DNA from: Acanthamoeba lenticulata
Taxonomy: Eukaryota > Discosea > Longamoebia > Acanthamoebidae
Direction: 5' to 3'
Length of the DNA: 41,863 bases
Assembly: GCA_002179805.1 (NCBI GenBank)
Contig: NAVB01000800.1
Location: 1 to 41,863, forward strand
Below are positions 10,869 through 20,229 of this stretch, piece by piece. Position 1 is the stretch's first letter. Every line of letters begins with the position of its first letter. A program made the position numbers and the translations under genes. The notes beneath the pieces are model-generated. The model ran no database searches. It worked only from the letters and a program-made list of their open reading frames with translations, and was not told the DNA's origin.

Positions 10869-11378
10869 TCATCCACGATTTGTCGGCGTAGCGATGACGT
10901 CCCATTCGGCCACGTCCCCGGAAGAGGCTTGTAGCCATCGACAAGCGGCGACAAGCTGAGGCGGCTTCATGGTGAGGAGCTCGTTGGCTTGCTTCACCCA
11001 GCTGGAAGAAGAAGAAGGGCAGCGCATGCACACAAGTGAGGGGTGGGGTCACGGGTTACGCCAAGTGTCACTTGAGGGGGGAGGGTACCTGTCGGGGGCG
11101 TCCGGAGCAGTGAGGTGCGGGTAGTGCAGTTCCAGAATCGAACGGCCCGTCACCACCTGCCGATACCTGGCCCAAGAAGAAGAAGAAGAACGCAGTTGGG
11201 GAAGGATCGTGAAGGATGGGGGGCGGGAGGGGTACCACTCGTAGGGCAGGTAGGCGAGGGTTGACACGACAGGTGCGGACCAGTAGGTCCGTAGAGTTGT
11301 GGCGATCAGGTGCCCATATTGGACCTGCCGCAGTCGCCAGGCCACGTGCGTGCCAAAGGTGCGGCCCTGCTGTGCCAT
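10869..11378 (-). CDS. Small orphan protein, possibly mitochondrial
   Basis: Three exons, 11236-11378, 11089-11166 and 10869-11001, encode 117 residues with consistent phases. I do not recognise a family. The first ~35 residues are rich in Arg, His, Gln and Thr with almost no acidic residues (MAQQGRTFGTHVAWRLRQVQ), as in mitochondrial presequences. A tryptophan/tyrosine-rich middle follows, then a helical SWVKQANELLTMKPPQLVAA segment. It lies 99 bases downstream of the 3' end of the RING-ARB2 gene on the same strand. Splice-site quality and codon use resemble the neighbours, so it looks real, but no function should be inferred. Confidence 0.6.
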
Positions 11379-11477
11379 CTTGTCCTGCGGAGCGAGAAAA
11401 CCAGACAGAAAACTGTCTGAAAAAAATTATGAAAACATCTCTATTTCTTTTTATCTCGGGTCCCACACAAGCAGACA

Positions 11478-13900
11478 CTACTGGGCCGCAGCGGCAGCGG
11501 CCTCCTCGAACTTGGCGTCCAAGAACTTGAAGACAGACTCGACGCAGCAGCCGCTGGTCCACTCGTGCTTGGGGTGGCCTGCTCACACGGCAAGGAGAAG
11601 GGCGCCCCAAGTAAGTAAGGGCCTCATCCACCAGGACGAAGAAAGGGGGAAAGGAGGAGAGGGACGATCTAGGCGGGGAACCAACCAGCAGAGAGGCACG
11701 GGCAGCCGTCCTCGCCGGTCCCGCGCTCCGGCGTGTCGAGGGGCTTGTTGGACTTGACCCAGTTGATGGCGTTCTTCTTGAGGAACTGGCGCACGCGAGC
11801 CGGGTCGCGGTCAGAGACCCAATGCACCGAGTCCGTGAACGCGATGCCCGCGCAGAGCGGCATCACCTCGTCACCTGCACGGGGACCATCCCACAACAAC
11901 CATACCATTGTTGAAGAGGAACACCGAGAATCTTCCGGCACGCGGGGAATGCGGGAGGTTGAAAGGGGGTTTGGATTTGGGTGGATGGGATGGGATGGGA
12001 ATGGCGCACCGCGGGCGCGGAGAAGGTCCATGGTGCACACGCCGCCGGCAGAGTGGGCGATGATGGCCACCTGCCGCGCCTTGGCCTTGGCGCCGAAGTG
12101 ATCCCACACGTACTGCGTGTGCTTCGAGGGCGTCTCGCCTGCGCGTACGGTGGTGGTCACCATCGTCGCATCATCAGCATGAACGTCATCATCACCACCA
12201 CCATCAGCATGAGGACTGATCATCAAGCGTGCGCGGTGGGACTCGTGTGGGTTGCGAGGGATAGAGGGGGGGGGAAGGAGGAGCGCACTGCCGGGGATCT
12301 TGAGGAGGTGCTGGAGCGGGCGCATGACCTTGGTCGTGGAGAGGAAGGCCTCGCGCGTCTTGAACCAGGCCTCGGCATCGGTCTCCACGGCACCGGGCTT
12401 TGGGCCGACGTTCTGGTTCGGGTTGAACACGATGACGCCCCACCCGCGCTCGGCGCACTTGCGGAGGTAGGGGAAGATCGTCCCCACCTCCAGCGAGTCG
12501 TTGATGCACAGCGCCCGCGCCCACTGCCCCGGCCTGTCCGTAGATGAGAGTGGTGCTCCAATAGCAGCAGCAGCAACAACAACAGGCCGCCGCCGGCGAA
12601 GAGGAGGCGGAGAGGAGAGGAAGGGTGGAGGAGGCGCGCACCGGACGGCGCCGGAGCCCTGGATGAGGAGGATCAGGCGTTCGGCCTCAAGGGCGCCCGG
12701 GGTCAGGAAGATGTTGTTGCGGGGCACCTCCTCGCCCTCGGCGACGTCGAGGGGCAAGAGCACCTCCTCCATGTGGTGCTCCTCCTTCAACAGGTTCTGC
12801 TCTCCTTCCCCAATCAATCCACAAACCCGCTGGTCGCACGAGACCTCCCCCCCCCAACGTGCGTGCGCGTGTGCGTGTGTGCGTGTGTGCCTATCCGCGC
12901 AGCCGCGGGCAGAACACGGAAAGCGAGCAGGCGTGCACGCACCTGGATGTGCTCCATCACGAAGTCGCCCAGGGCGTCGTAATGCATCTGGTTGACCCAG
13001 TGGAACTGTTGGTTGTCCCCCCCCCCCAAGCCGCAGATCACGTGGTTGAGTATTTATTTATTTATTTATTTGTTTATTTTGAGTTTGGGGGGGAAGAAAG
13101 AAAGAGAGTGGCCACCGGTGGTACAGGTACCTTGTCGTGGTTGACGGTGTTGCGGAGGACGCCCTGCTCGTCGTAGGCGTAGTTGAAGTCCTGGAAGCAC
13201 GTGGCCTTTTCGGGAACGGTCTTCCTTACGGCCTCGTAGTTCTCCAGTGTCTTGGCCGATGCGAGCTGTGATCACATCATAACCACAATGGCGCACACGC
13301 ACACGCACACGCACACGCACAAAGTAGTCGAATATAAAATACACCAATAAAGTGAGCTTGGCGGGGGGGGGGGTTGGGAAGAGGGGGAGAGAGATACCCG
13401 GCGCCAGTCGGCGTCGGAGAGGCGCTGGCCACAGCGCGGGTAGGGGCACGCGATGTCGAGGAAGCTCTTCCTCTTCTCGTCAAACTCTGCAACGTTGGTG
13501 CGCGTATGTGGTGAGGGCGTGTGGAAAGGTGCGGCATATCACGCACACCACCCGCTCCGGAGACACGCGTGACAAGAGAAGGAGGGGAAGGGGGCGAACC
13601 GGATGCCAAGTACTTGGCCCAACAGGCCTGTTCGTCACGTTTGTAAGCTACGCTTCGAGGGAATCATTGGGCGCAAGGGAGGGAGTGTGTTAATACCGAG
13701 CAAAGGAGGTGGTCGCAGGCCTGCGTGGAGAGAAGGGACCCACGCGCGAACGTTTCTTGGCACACGACGCACTCGCCCTGCTGCTCCTTCGCTTCCTCCT
13801 TCACCCCTTCCTCCTTAACCTCTTCCTCCTGCTCTTGCTTCGCGGGGGCAGCCTCCGCTTCCTCTTGCCGTTGCTCGTGGGGCTGAGCTGTTTGTTCCAT
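11478..13900 (-). CDS. RING-type zinc finger fused to ARB2 (FAM172) domain
   Basis: Ten exons: 13697-13900, 13600-13627 (28 nt), 13398-13486, 13131-13265, 12943-13005, 12642-12796, 12289-12533, 12010-12138, 11686-11874 and 11478-11578; 445 residues. After an acidic coiled stretch, a C3HC4 RING is formed by C44, C47, C62, H64, C67, C70, C91 and C96, with the CW..YL and CPYPRC spacing of RBR-type RING1. The rest is the ARB2 alpha/beta domain: CFQDFNYAYDEQGVLR, YDALGDFVMEHIQ, PGQWARALCINDSLEVGTIF, WGVIVFNPNQN, VAIIAHSAGGVCT, IAFTDSVHW and INWVKSNKPLD. ARB2 proteins act in heterochromatin and co-transcriptional silencing (S. pombe Arb2, animal ARB2A). A ubiquitin-ligase head on this domain is unusual. 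The only ATG in frame is at 13900. Confidence 0.8.
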
Positions 13901-14086
13901 CTGTGTCAATCTGGCGCTATTGGATAAGAAAGCAGTGGACGCCAACAACGTTGAAAGTGGGTGGGCTGTTCAGGGAACTGATTTTTATGGGATTTTATTT
14001 TTTCCACCGATGAAGAGAAAAGGAAACGCAAAACGAAAAGAGAAAGTACGAAGGCAAAAGAAGGGGGGGGTGATTCTTCTTCTCGC

Positions 14087-16206
14087 CTACAGGAGAGGAG
14101 CAGCGCGAGGCATGCGACGGCAGTTGGCGGTGAGGCGGCCAAAGCCGACCAGGCGCCAGTGGTCCTTCCCGGCGTGGCGGCTAAAGGCCACCTTCTGTTC
14201 CTCCCTGTTACCCCGACGCACGTGCGAGTGAGAAGGGAAGTGCTGGGGCCAGGGGTGAGGGTTGCAATTACCGAGCGCAAATGGGCATGTGGGTGAGCTT
14301 GATCACGAGGCGCCGGGCCTTGGGCTTAACGGCGGTGACCAGTCCTACGGCCGAGTTGCCGCCGACGTGGAGGAGGACCTGCTCTTTGGGCTTCATCTCG
14401 TCGACCTTCTCGCCCTGGGTTGTGCCCAGGAGGCGGCGGAAGAGGCGGTACTTGACCTCCACCTCCTGGAAGACCTCGGGCATGCTGCCCTCCAGCCCCA
14501 CGACCTGGCCCACGAGCCCGTCGTTCTTGCCCAGCGACGGATCTGTCGTCGCCACGGCGTGTGTCACGTCGTCGCGCGCTCGTGAGGAGGGACTCGAGTG
14601 GTGCGGGGTTGGGCACGTGAGGCAGGAGATTGGGGGAGGGGGGGGGAGTGGAGGGATACCGAGGAGGGTGCCCACCCCGATGAGGCCCCCGGGGATGGCG
14701 TGGGTGAGCGGGTTGGCGTCGGAGAGGAGCGACTCCACCCGCGAGTACAGGGGCTGGTAGCAGCGAGTCCCGTCCGGCGAGGCCCGGATCAGCCCTAAAG
14801 TCCATCGCACGTGCGTTTTGTCAGAGGAGGAGAATGAGCCCTCCTTTGGTTTGGGGGGTGGGGGGGGGAAGGGGCATACCGGGCCTGATCTCGATGCGCT
14901 GACCGACCTGCAGCATTCCAGTCGTCAAGACGCCGCCCATGACCGCCCCTTTGAGGTTCTCAAAGGGCGCGCCTGGCTTGTTGACATCGAATGAGCGGAT
15001 CACCTGCCACACCCCCCAACCAAAGCCTCGCAATGGTGAGCTGGGTGGCCGTCTGGTGTGCAGGTCGAGGCGAGGGCGCGGGTACATTGAGAAGCGGCGG
15101 AAGGGAGAGGTCATGCTCGGGCTCGGGAATCAGCTCGGCGATGTATTGGCACACGTAGTCCAAGTTGTGGCCCAGTTGCGCCGAGACGGGAATCACAGGC
15201 GAACGCTGAAGCCAAAACAACCCATTATGGATTAGACCAGACCAGACAGATCAAATTGCTAAGACCCTTCCCCCCAGCAGTACCTCAGCCCCGGTGCCGT
15301 CGATGAAGGCGCGGATGTCGTGGTAGTTGTTGATCGCGCCGTCCTCGGACACCAGGTCGACTTTATTCTGTACCACAACGTAGCGCTTGAGGTCCATCAG
15401 GTCGGCGGCTGCCAGGTGCTCGGCCGTCTGAGGCATGGGGCACTGCTCGTTGGCGGCCACAACCAGCACCGCCGCGTCCATGGCACTGGCCGCGTTGAGC
15501 ATGACGGCTGCAATCCCACACACACACACACACACACGCGTCCCCACACCAGTAAGGCCTCCAGAGGTCTCACGAGGAAAGAAAGAAGGGGGGGAGGGGA
15601 GGAAAGCGGTCACGGGTCCAGACGTACACATGAGCATCTCGTGCCCGGGGCAGTCAACGAAGCTGACGTGCCGGGCGAGTGTCATCGTGGAGCCGCAATG
15701 GCACGAGGGCTGGCCTTTGGTGCTGCTGGGGAAGGCCCGGTAGCAGGCGGGTCTCGGGCACTGGGCGTCGTCGCAACGATAGATCTTGGCGTTGGCATAA
15801 CCTGTTTTTTTGTTGGAGAGTTTGTTGGTCGTCGTGCGCCCGCAAGGGTGGGTCACTGCCAGTCAGGAATAAACAAGAGCGTACCGAGTTTAATGGTCAT
15901 GTTGCGGGCGTGCTCTTTCGAATGGCGCGAGGTTTTGACGCCAGTGAGCTTGCCTACGAGCGTGGACTTGCCTGTGGGGTCAGACATGTTAATCCTGCCG
16001 CGTCTGCCTTGGTTGGCTCCAAATGAGAGAGATTGTGGGTTTGAGAGGTGGAAGAAGAGGGCCCATAGCGCACCGTGAGCCACATGACCGAGAGCGCCCA
16101 GCGTGATTGTCGGTTGTGACTCGCTAAGCATTTTGCGAAAGAGGCGAGCGTCATCTCTTTCCGGCGAAAAGGACGCGGGCGGAAGAAGAGCGGCTGGAGG
16201 TTCCAT
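14087..16206 (-). CDS. Translation initiation factor eIF2 subunit gamma
   Basis: Nine exons: 16074-16206, 15885-15971, 15628-15801, 15284-15507, 15086-15205, 14880-15003, 14660-14794, 14272-14542 and 14087-14204, encoding 461 residues. The GTPase domain shows GHVAHGKST (P-loop), switch 2 DCPGHE, NKVD and SAQLGHN. The [12 protein letters not shown] ... CHCG zinc-binding insert is diagnostic of eIF2-gamma. Domain 2 has [11 protein letters not shown] and [10 protein letters not shown]; domain 3 has [15 protein letters not shown] and [10 protein letters not shown]. The protein carries Met-tRNAi as part of eIF2 to the 40S subunit. The C-terminal tail is short and the 27-residue N-terminal extension is Pro/Ser-rich. 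The ATG at 16206 is in frame with the P-loop exon. Confidence 0.95.
15518..15538. repeat. (CA)n dinucleotide run in eIF2-gamma intron 3
   Basis: A run of about ten CA units lies close to the acceptor of the intron between exons 3 and 4. Confidence 0.85.
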
Positions 16207-16698
16207 CGAATCGAAGCGGACCGTGGAAGGAGTCGTGATGAAGGTGGTGATTGTAGTAGCTGTAGCTGTCGGTGTGGTTGTAAAGTTGTTGGTTGGACGA
16301 CAGACTGTTGTAGTCGTTTGAGAGGAAAGCAGTGTTGTTGTTGAGGTCAAACTGGATTGAGATGTTGTTAATGGTGATGATGAAGGAAGAAGTAACACAA
16401 GGAATGGGACGAGACATGTTGGGCTGTAAAGTGAAGTTGTTTTTTGGAGGACCGCGAGTGGCCGAAGTGAATTAGTACATGGCAAAACGATGGGATACTA
16501 CTACTGCGGGTTTTGGTGATGGTGTGGAAAGAGGGGAGGTGCAAAAGAGCAACGGGCCGTAGCCCTCGAGTCTTGGGTGCCCGTGTCGCTTCACTCACGC
16601 ACCACCTGAGAAAAAAGACAAACAAAGAACGGAATCGCAAGAAATAAATAGGAAGTGGGCTTTGGGGGCGAGAACCAGAACAAGAGCTCGCGCACCTC
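16207..16698. other. Intergenic region upstream of eIF2-gamma, low GC, with GTTGTTG-type repeats
   Basis: This 492-base region lies between the start of eIF2-gamma and the stop of the next minus-strand gene. It is less GC-rich than its surroundings and contains many TTG/AAC triplets. One minus-strand frame over 16210-16417 is open and would encode Asn, Tyr and His-rich sequence; it overlaps the eIF2-gamma start and has no convincing splice context, so I treat it as leader or promoter DNA. Confidence 0.4.
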
Positions 16699-17137
16699 CT
16701 ATCCGGCGTGGTGGGTGTGTCCCTGTCCATCTGACAGAGAAGATGGTCGCAACACTGGTGGTGCTGCCGATGGTGGGGTCCCGTGGTGCGGAAAGGGGCA
16801 AGCGTAAGGCGAGAGGGCAGGCAGGCCCATATCCGGCCAGGCGGGGGTAGCGGAGGACCACGGGGCCGTGGAAAACGAAGGAGCTTGCGGCGCAAGCAAC
16901 GCCGGTGGCGGTATCACGTCCTCCTGAACAACCTGCAGTGGGCGCGTGGGAGGGCTTTTCCACTCGTGCAGCTCATCTTGCATGAACGACAAGAAGTCGA
17001 GGAACTCCAGCATCTCCCCCCTTCAAGGCGTTTGCCTTAGCCTCCTCCAAACCACGAAAAGCGAAAAGAGGGAGGGGGTACCACTGCCGCGTCTGTGGGT
17101 TGCACATAAGCGCGGCGTTGCGGTCGGTAGGCTCCAT
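16699..17137 (-). CDS. Short Pro-rich protein with EFLDFLSFMQDE motif, paralogue of the 1668-2975 gene
   Basis: Two exons, 17082-17137 and 16699-17020, give 125 residues. The phase-2 splice produces QWGEMLEFLDFLSFMQDELHEW, matching the motif of the gene at 1668-2975 at 10 of 12 positions in the core. In both genes the intron lies two to four residues before the motif and interrupts a codon after its second base. The rest is Pro, Ala and Ser-rich and includes a YACPFPHHG patch that weakly recalls FPCPPFG of the longer paralogue. No known domain is visible. The ATG at 17137 opens exon 1 with MEPTDRNAALMC. Confidence 0.65.
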
Positions 17138-17368
17138 CAGGTGTCTACTCTTTCGCTGCCTTCCAAGGCTACTCGACCATGGTCGGGGCAGCTGCGTACC
17201 TCTGCGATCGCCAAATGGAACTTGCGATGTTTCTGCCGCCTCCACGCCTGCGCTCCTCATGAACCACATCACGATTTTGTTGCTTTTGTCGCTTAACTAG
17301 ACCAACTATTAGTTCCGTCCGAAATCACCGCGGTGTTTATTATTACAGTCGACTGTAAACATTACTGA

Positions 17369-19292
17369 TTATTTGTTGAGAACAACAATGTAAGTTTTGC
17401 CCACCTTGATTGTGTCGCCTGCGTGCAAGATGGTACGACCGGTGACTCGCACCTTGTTGATCTTGCTTCCTCCCTTGGAGCCAAGATCGCAAAACACAAG
17501 CCGGTCGCCCACTGAGTCAATGCTGGCGTGCTCTCGCGACAGTCGTGAGTCGTCCACACTGATTTCATTGGTGGAAGAACGTCCAATCCTCATAGAGGTC
17601 TTCTTGATGCTGTACTTCTTCTCCTTTTGTCCAGGAGCGGTAACTGCAAGCACAGCACTCTTAGGCTGTACTCCTGCCCCTGCTGCGTGACACGATGAGA
17701 AAAATGCTAATGAGACAACTGGGGGGATTCTTGCCTTCCGTAGGTGCAACTTCTAACAAAGGAGCCTCGTCGGGAAAAAGCTCTTGTGGCCTACCGCCAA
17801 ACTGAAAGTGCGCCAGTGCCGCGGCAACACCCTTTACACTTTCTGTTGCAAACGCGCCAGATCCGCCCTTGAGCGAGCAAAGAAGCAAACAAGCAGAAAG
17901 CCCCGCAAGTGAAGGTACCGGTGATCTTCTCTCCAGCAGTGAGTTTCGGCTTGTTCTTGTTCCTTTCGATGGCGGCGATCCACTCCTCCATCGCAACCTT
18001 GTGCTTGGTGCGGATGACGTAGCTGATCAAAGGAGTGGTGATCTGGAAGATGCAAGGGCCATCTGGGAGTTGCTCGTCTTCTTGTTCGATGGTTGTAAAC
18101 TTCAGCGGGATAGCACGAGCGAACTTGTGCTGCGTTTGGTGGGTTAGAGCTGGCAGGCAGTGTCACTCTTTCAAACTAGGCATGTGTGTACCCTTTTATC
18201 ACTGGGCCAATGATACAGCACGTCTCCGCATAGGATAAAGCGGTGCTTGCGCCACCCGTCCTCCGCGTTGACGCTCTCCACCCAAAGAGTGCCGCTTTTA
18301 TCGCGATGCTTGTGTGATATGTGATCCTCAAACAGGCCGTTCTTTTCCAAAGCTGTAAGGGCATGTGCCACATCACTCTCGCAGGTTAGATCGTTGCATA
18401 CGATCAATAGTTATCCAATCACGCACCATACATAAGTTCTTGGCACCGTAGCAGATAAACGGCGTACTGTTTTTTCAGCAGCTCACCAACAGCCTGTTAT
18501 CTCAACGTTTAGTGGGGAGCAAGTGGGAAACGGAATAGCTTACAGATCAGCTGCTGAGGGCATACCTCCGCCGTCACGAGGCGTTCCTCGTACTGATCTC
18601 CCAGCAAGTCTTTTACGTAGGCAGACAGCACAGCTTCCCATCGGCTCACCTCCTCATCGTTTGCAGCTCTAAAACGGAGCCTATAAGCTCAAGACCTTGC
18701 TCACACCGAGGAAAGCGTACGCAAGGGTAACCACGCTGGTCTTTGCTATTATGCGTAGATACTGCTTTGACTTGGGTGCGTCGTCCTTTCGCATTGCTTC
18801 CAGGTTGCTTTCTTGCTGCTCTTGATTGAACTCGTCCATGTGGACAAAAGTTACCTTGAGCATACTCTTGGCGTGCGGGTCGTCGTTCACAGTGCGCAAC
18901 ATTCCCCTGACCTTGGGCACAACGGCTACTGCCTTTTTGCCTGACCCCTAATGACGAGATCAGTTTAGATAGACAGCTGCTGTTTGATAAACCTCTGGGA
19001 CCGGTACCGCAGAGTCAGGGCTCTTAAAGCAGTACAGATTCCACTGTTGATGCATGTCGCTGTACCTCCACACAAACCACCTCTTTTTCCAGACATAGTG
19101 GTTCTTCTGCCGCCAGAGCCAGCCTTCTAGGCCATTGGACGACACCATCAGACCATGGGGGTTTACTGGTGGTAGTGGTTCTCGTAGTATCGTAAGGTGG
19201 TCTCTGATCTGCTGTGCTAATTTGCGCGGTGGTTCTTCTTCCAGCTCACCCCCTTGGTTATTCACTATCGATAGTTCCTCCTCTTCCTTCAT
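17369..19292 (-). CDS. PH-PH-FHA domain protein
   Basis: Eight exons: 18993-19292, 18721-18947, 18566-18668, 18432-18493, 18192-18375, 17919-18129, 17735-17842 and 17369-17682; 502 residues. The first PH domain starts with LEGWLWRQKNHYVWKKRWFVW and ends with LAAANDEEVSRWEAVL, with a long insertion between. A helical linker follows (VGELLKKQYAVYLLR; ALTALEKNGLFEDH). The second PH domain runs from SGTLWVES through WRKHRFILCGDVLYHW to VAMEEWIAAIERNK. The C-terminal FHA domain (~residues 420-502) shows RIGRSSTNEISVDD, LSREHASID, DLGSKGGSKIN and LHAGDTIKVGKTYIVVL, with the phosphothreonine-binding Arg and Ser kept. It probably links membrane phosphoinositides to phosphoprotein signalling. The seventh intron uses a GC donor (GAAG|GCAAGA). 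The 18376-18431 intron is the least certain. Confidence 0.8.
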
Positions 19293-19443
19293 CTCTCTTG
19301 AAGGGTCAGGCGAAACTGGCTCAATGGCAACTACGTTCGAATGCCCCCTTTTCCAAAGTTGGACATCATTTTCACCTTTTTAAACAAACGCGCTTTGCGA
19401 AACAAGTCCTCCTCGTTCCGGAAGCGCGGCGGCCAAGGGCTCG

Positions 19444-20103
19444 TCACGGGCGCGAATCTATCATGCCCAATAGTTCAGCCGCCAGCTGCTTGGCGTCATC
19501 GCTGAGATCGCGGTGCAGATCTGCGCTTAAATCGTCGTCGAGAAGGGGAACAGCATCCAGGTCAGGCAGAGTGGGTGCCAACGGCATGGGTTCAAAGGAA
19601 ATGTTCAACTTGGCAAATTCGTCGAACGAATCCTCGGACGGAGGTGGCACTGTCCAGATGTCGAGGCCTCCTGCGGCCCAATTGTGGGGCAAGCGCGGTA
19701 CCTCCTCGAAGATGGGCAGAACTCTCTTCGGGTAGGGCTGCTCTATGTCGGGCACGCGCCTCTTCGTCGCAGACAAAGCGGGTTTGGCAGTCTTGGTAGC
19801 AGATTTCGGCAACGGGCCAGATGGCTTGACTAATTCGACGTGGGTGGATTTGGGGGTCCTCTGCGCCACGGTGTTGGTCAAGTTGGAGAGAGCGACACGG
19901 CCCGTCTTGGGTGTCTGCTGGTTGAGCTTAGACACGGAAAGGTTTTCTCCATTGACAGCCCTCAGCGCCACTCGCCTCCTCTGCATCGGCTCTCCCTTGC
20001 CTCCGGCCGCCTTGCCAGGCATTTTGGCCAGATTGTTTTCTTTCTCTGCCACCGGTGCACGGAGAAGTAGAGGCGAATCTAGGTGTATAAGGGATGCCAT
20101 CAT
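19444..20103 (-). CDS. Securin-like protein (candidate separase inhibitor)
   Basis: A single-exon frame of 219 residues with ATG at 20103 (MMASLIHLDS), close to the size of human securin. Visible features: a KEN box at 21-23; a canonical destruction box RVALSNLTN at 69-77 and a second RxxL at 44-47; a basic, Ser/Thr/Pro-rich middle with several TP sites; and, at 119-125, DIEQPYP, which resembles the [DE]IE pseudosubstrate motif with which securins block separase (EIEKFFP in human). An acidic, leucine-rich C-terminus follows. Securins are too diverged for easy alignment, so the call rests on motif order and size. Alternatives are another APC/C substrate or mitotic regulator. It is the only intronless gene in the window and sits in a tight same-strand array. 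Confidence 0.5.
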   Translation of the reverse strand: MMASLIHLDSPLLLRAPVAEKENNLAKMPGKAAGGKGEPMQRRRVALRAVNGENLSVSKLNQQTPKTGRVALSNLTNTVAQRTPKSTHVELVKPSGPLPKSATKTAKPALSATKRRVPDIEQPYPKRVLPIFEEVPRLPHNWAAGGLDIWTVPPPSEDSFDEFAKLNISFEPMPLAPTLPDLDAVPLLDDDLSADLHRDLSDDAKQLAAELLGMIDSRP

Positions 20104-20229
20104 CAGCTCATAAACTCTTCTTCGTGCTGAAGATGCCTTTTGAAGAACGCACAAAACCGTTACATTTGGCGCGAAACCAAAAAACCGATGTTTGTAATTA
20201 AAATATTTCCTTAATTCCTAGACTTCGCC

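Noticed and set aside
15853..16485. Minus-strand frame running from eIF2-gamma exon 2 upstream past its start
   Set aside because: It reads through the intron of eIF2-gamma in part and includes leader sequence; the spliced model gives the complete conserved protein.
20104..20154. N-terminal extension of the securin-like frame
   Set aside because: The upstream start would be a TTG codon. The first ATG in frame is at 20103.
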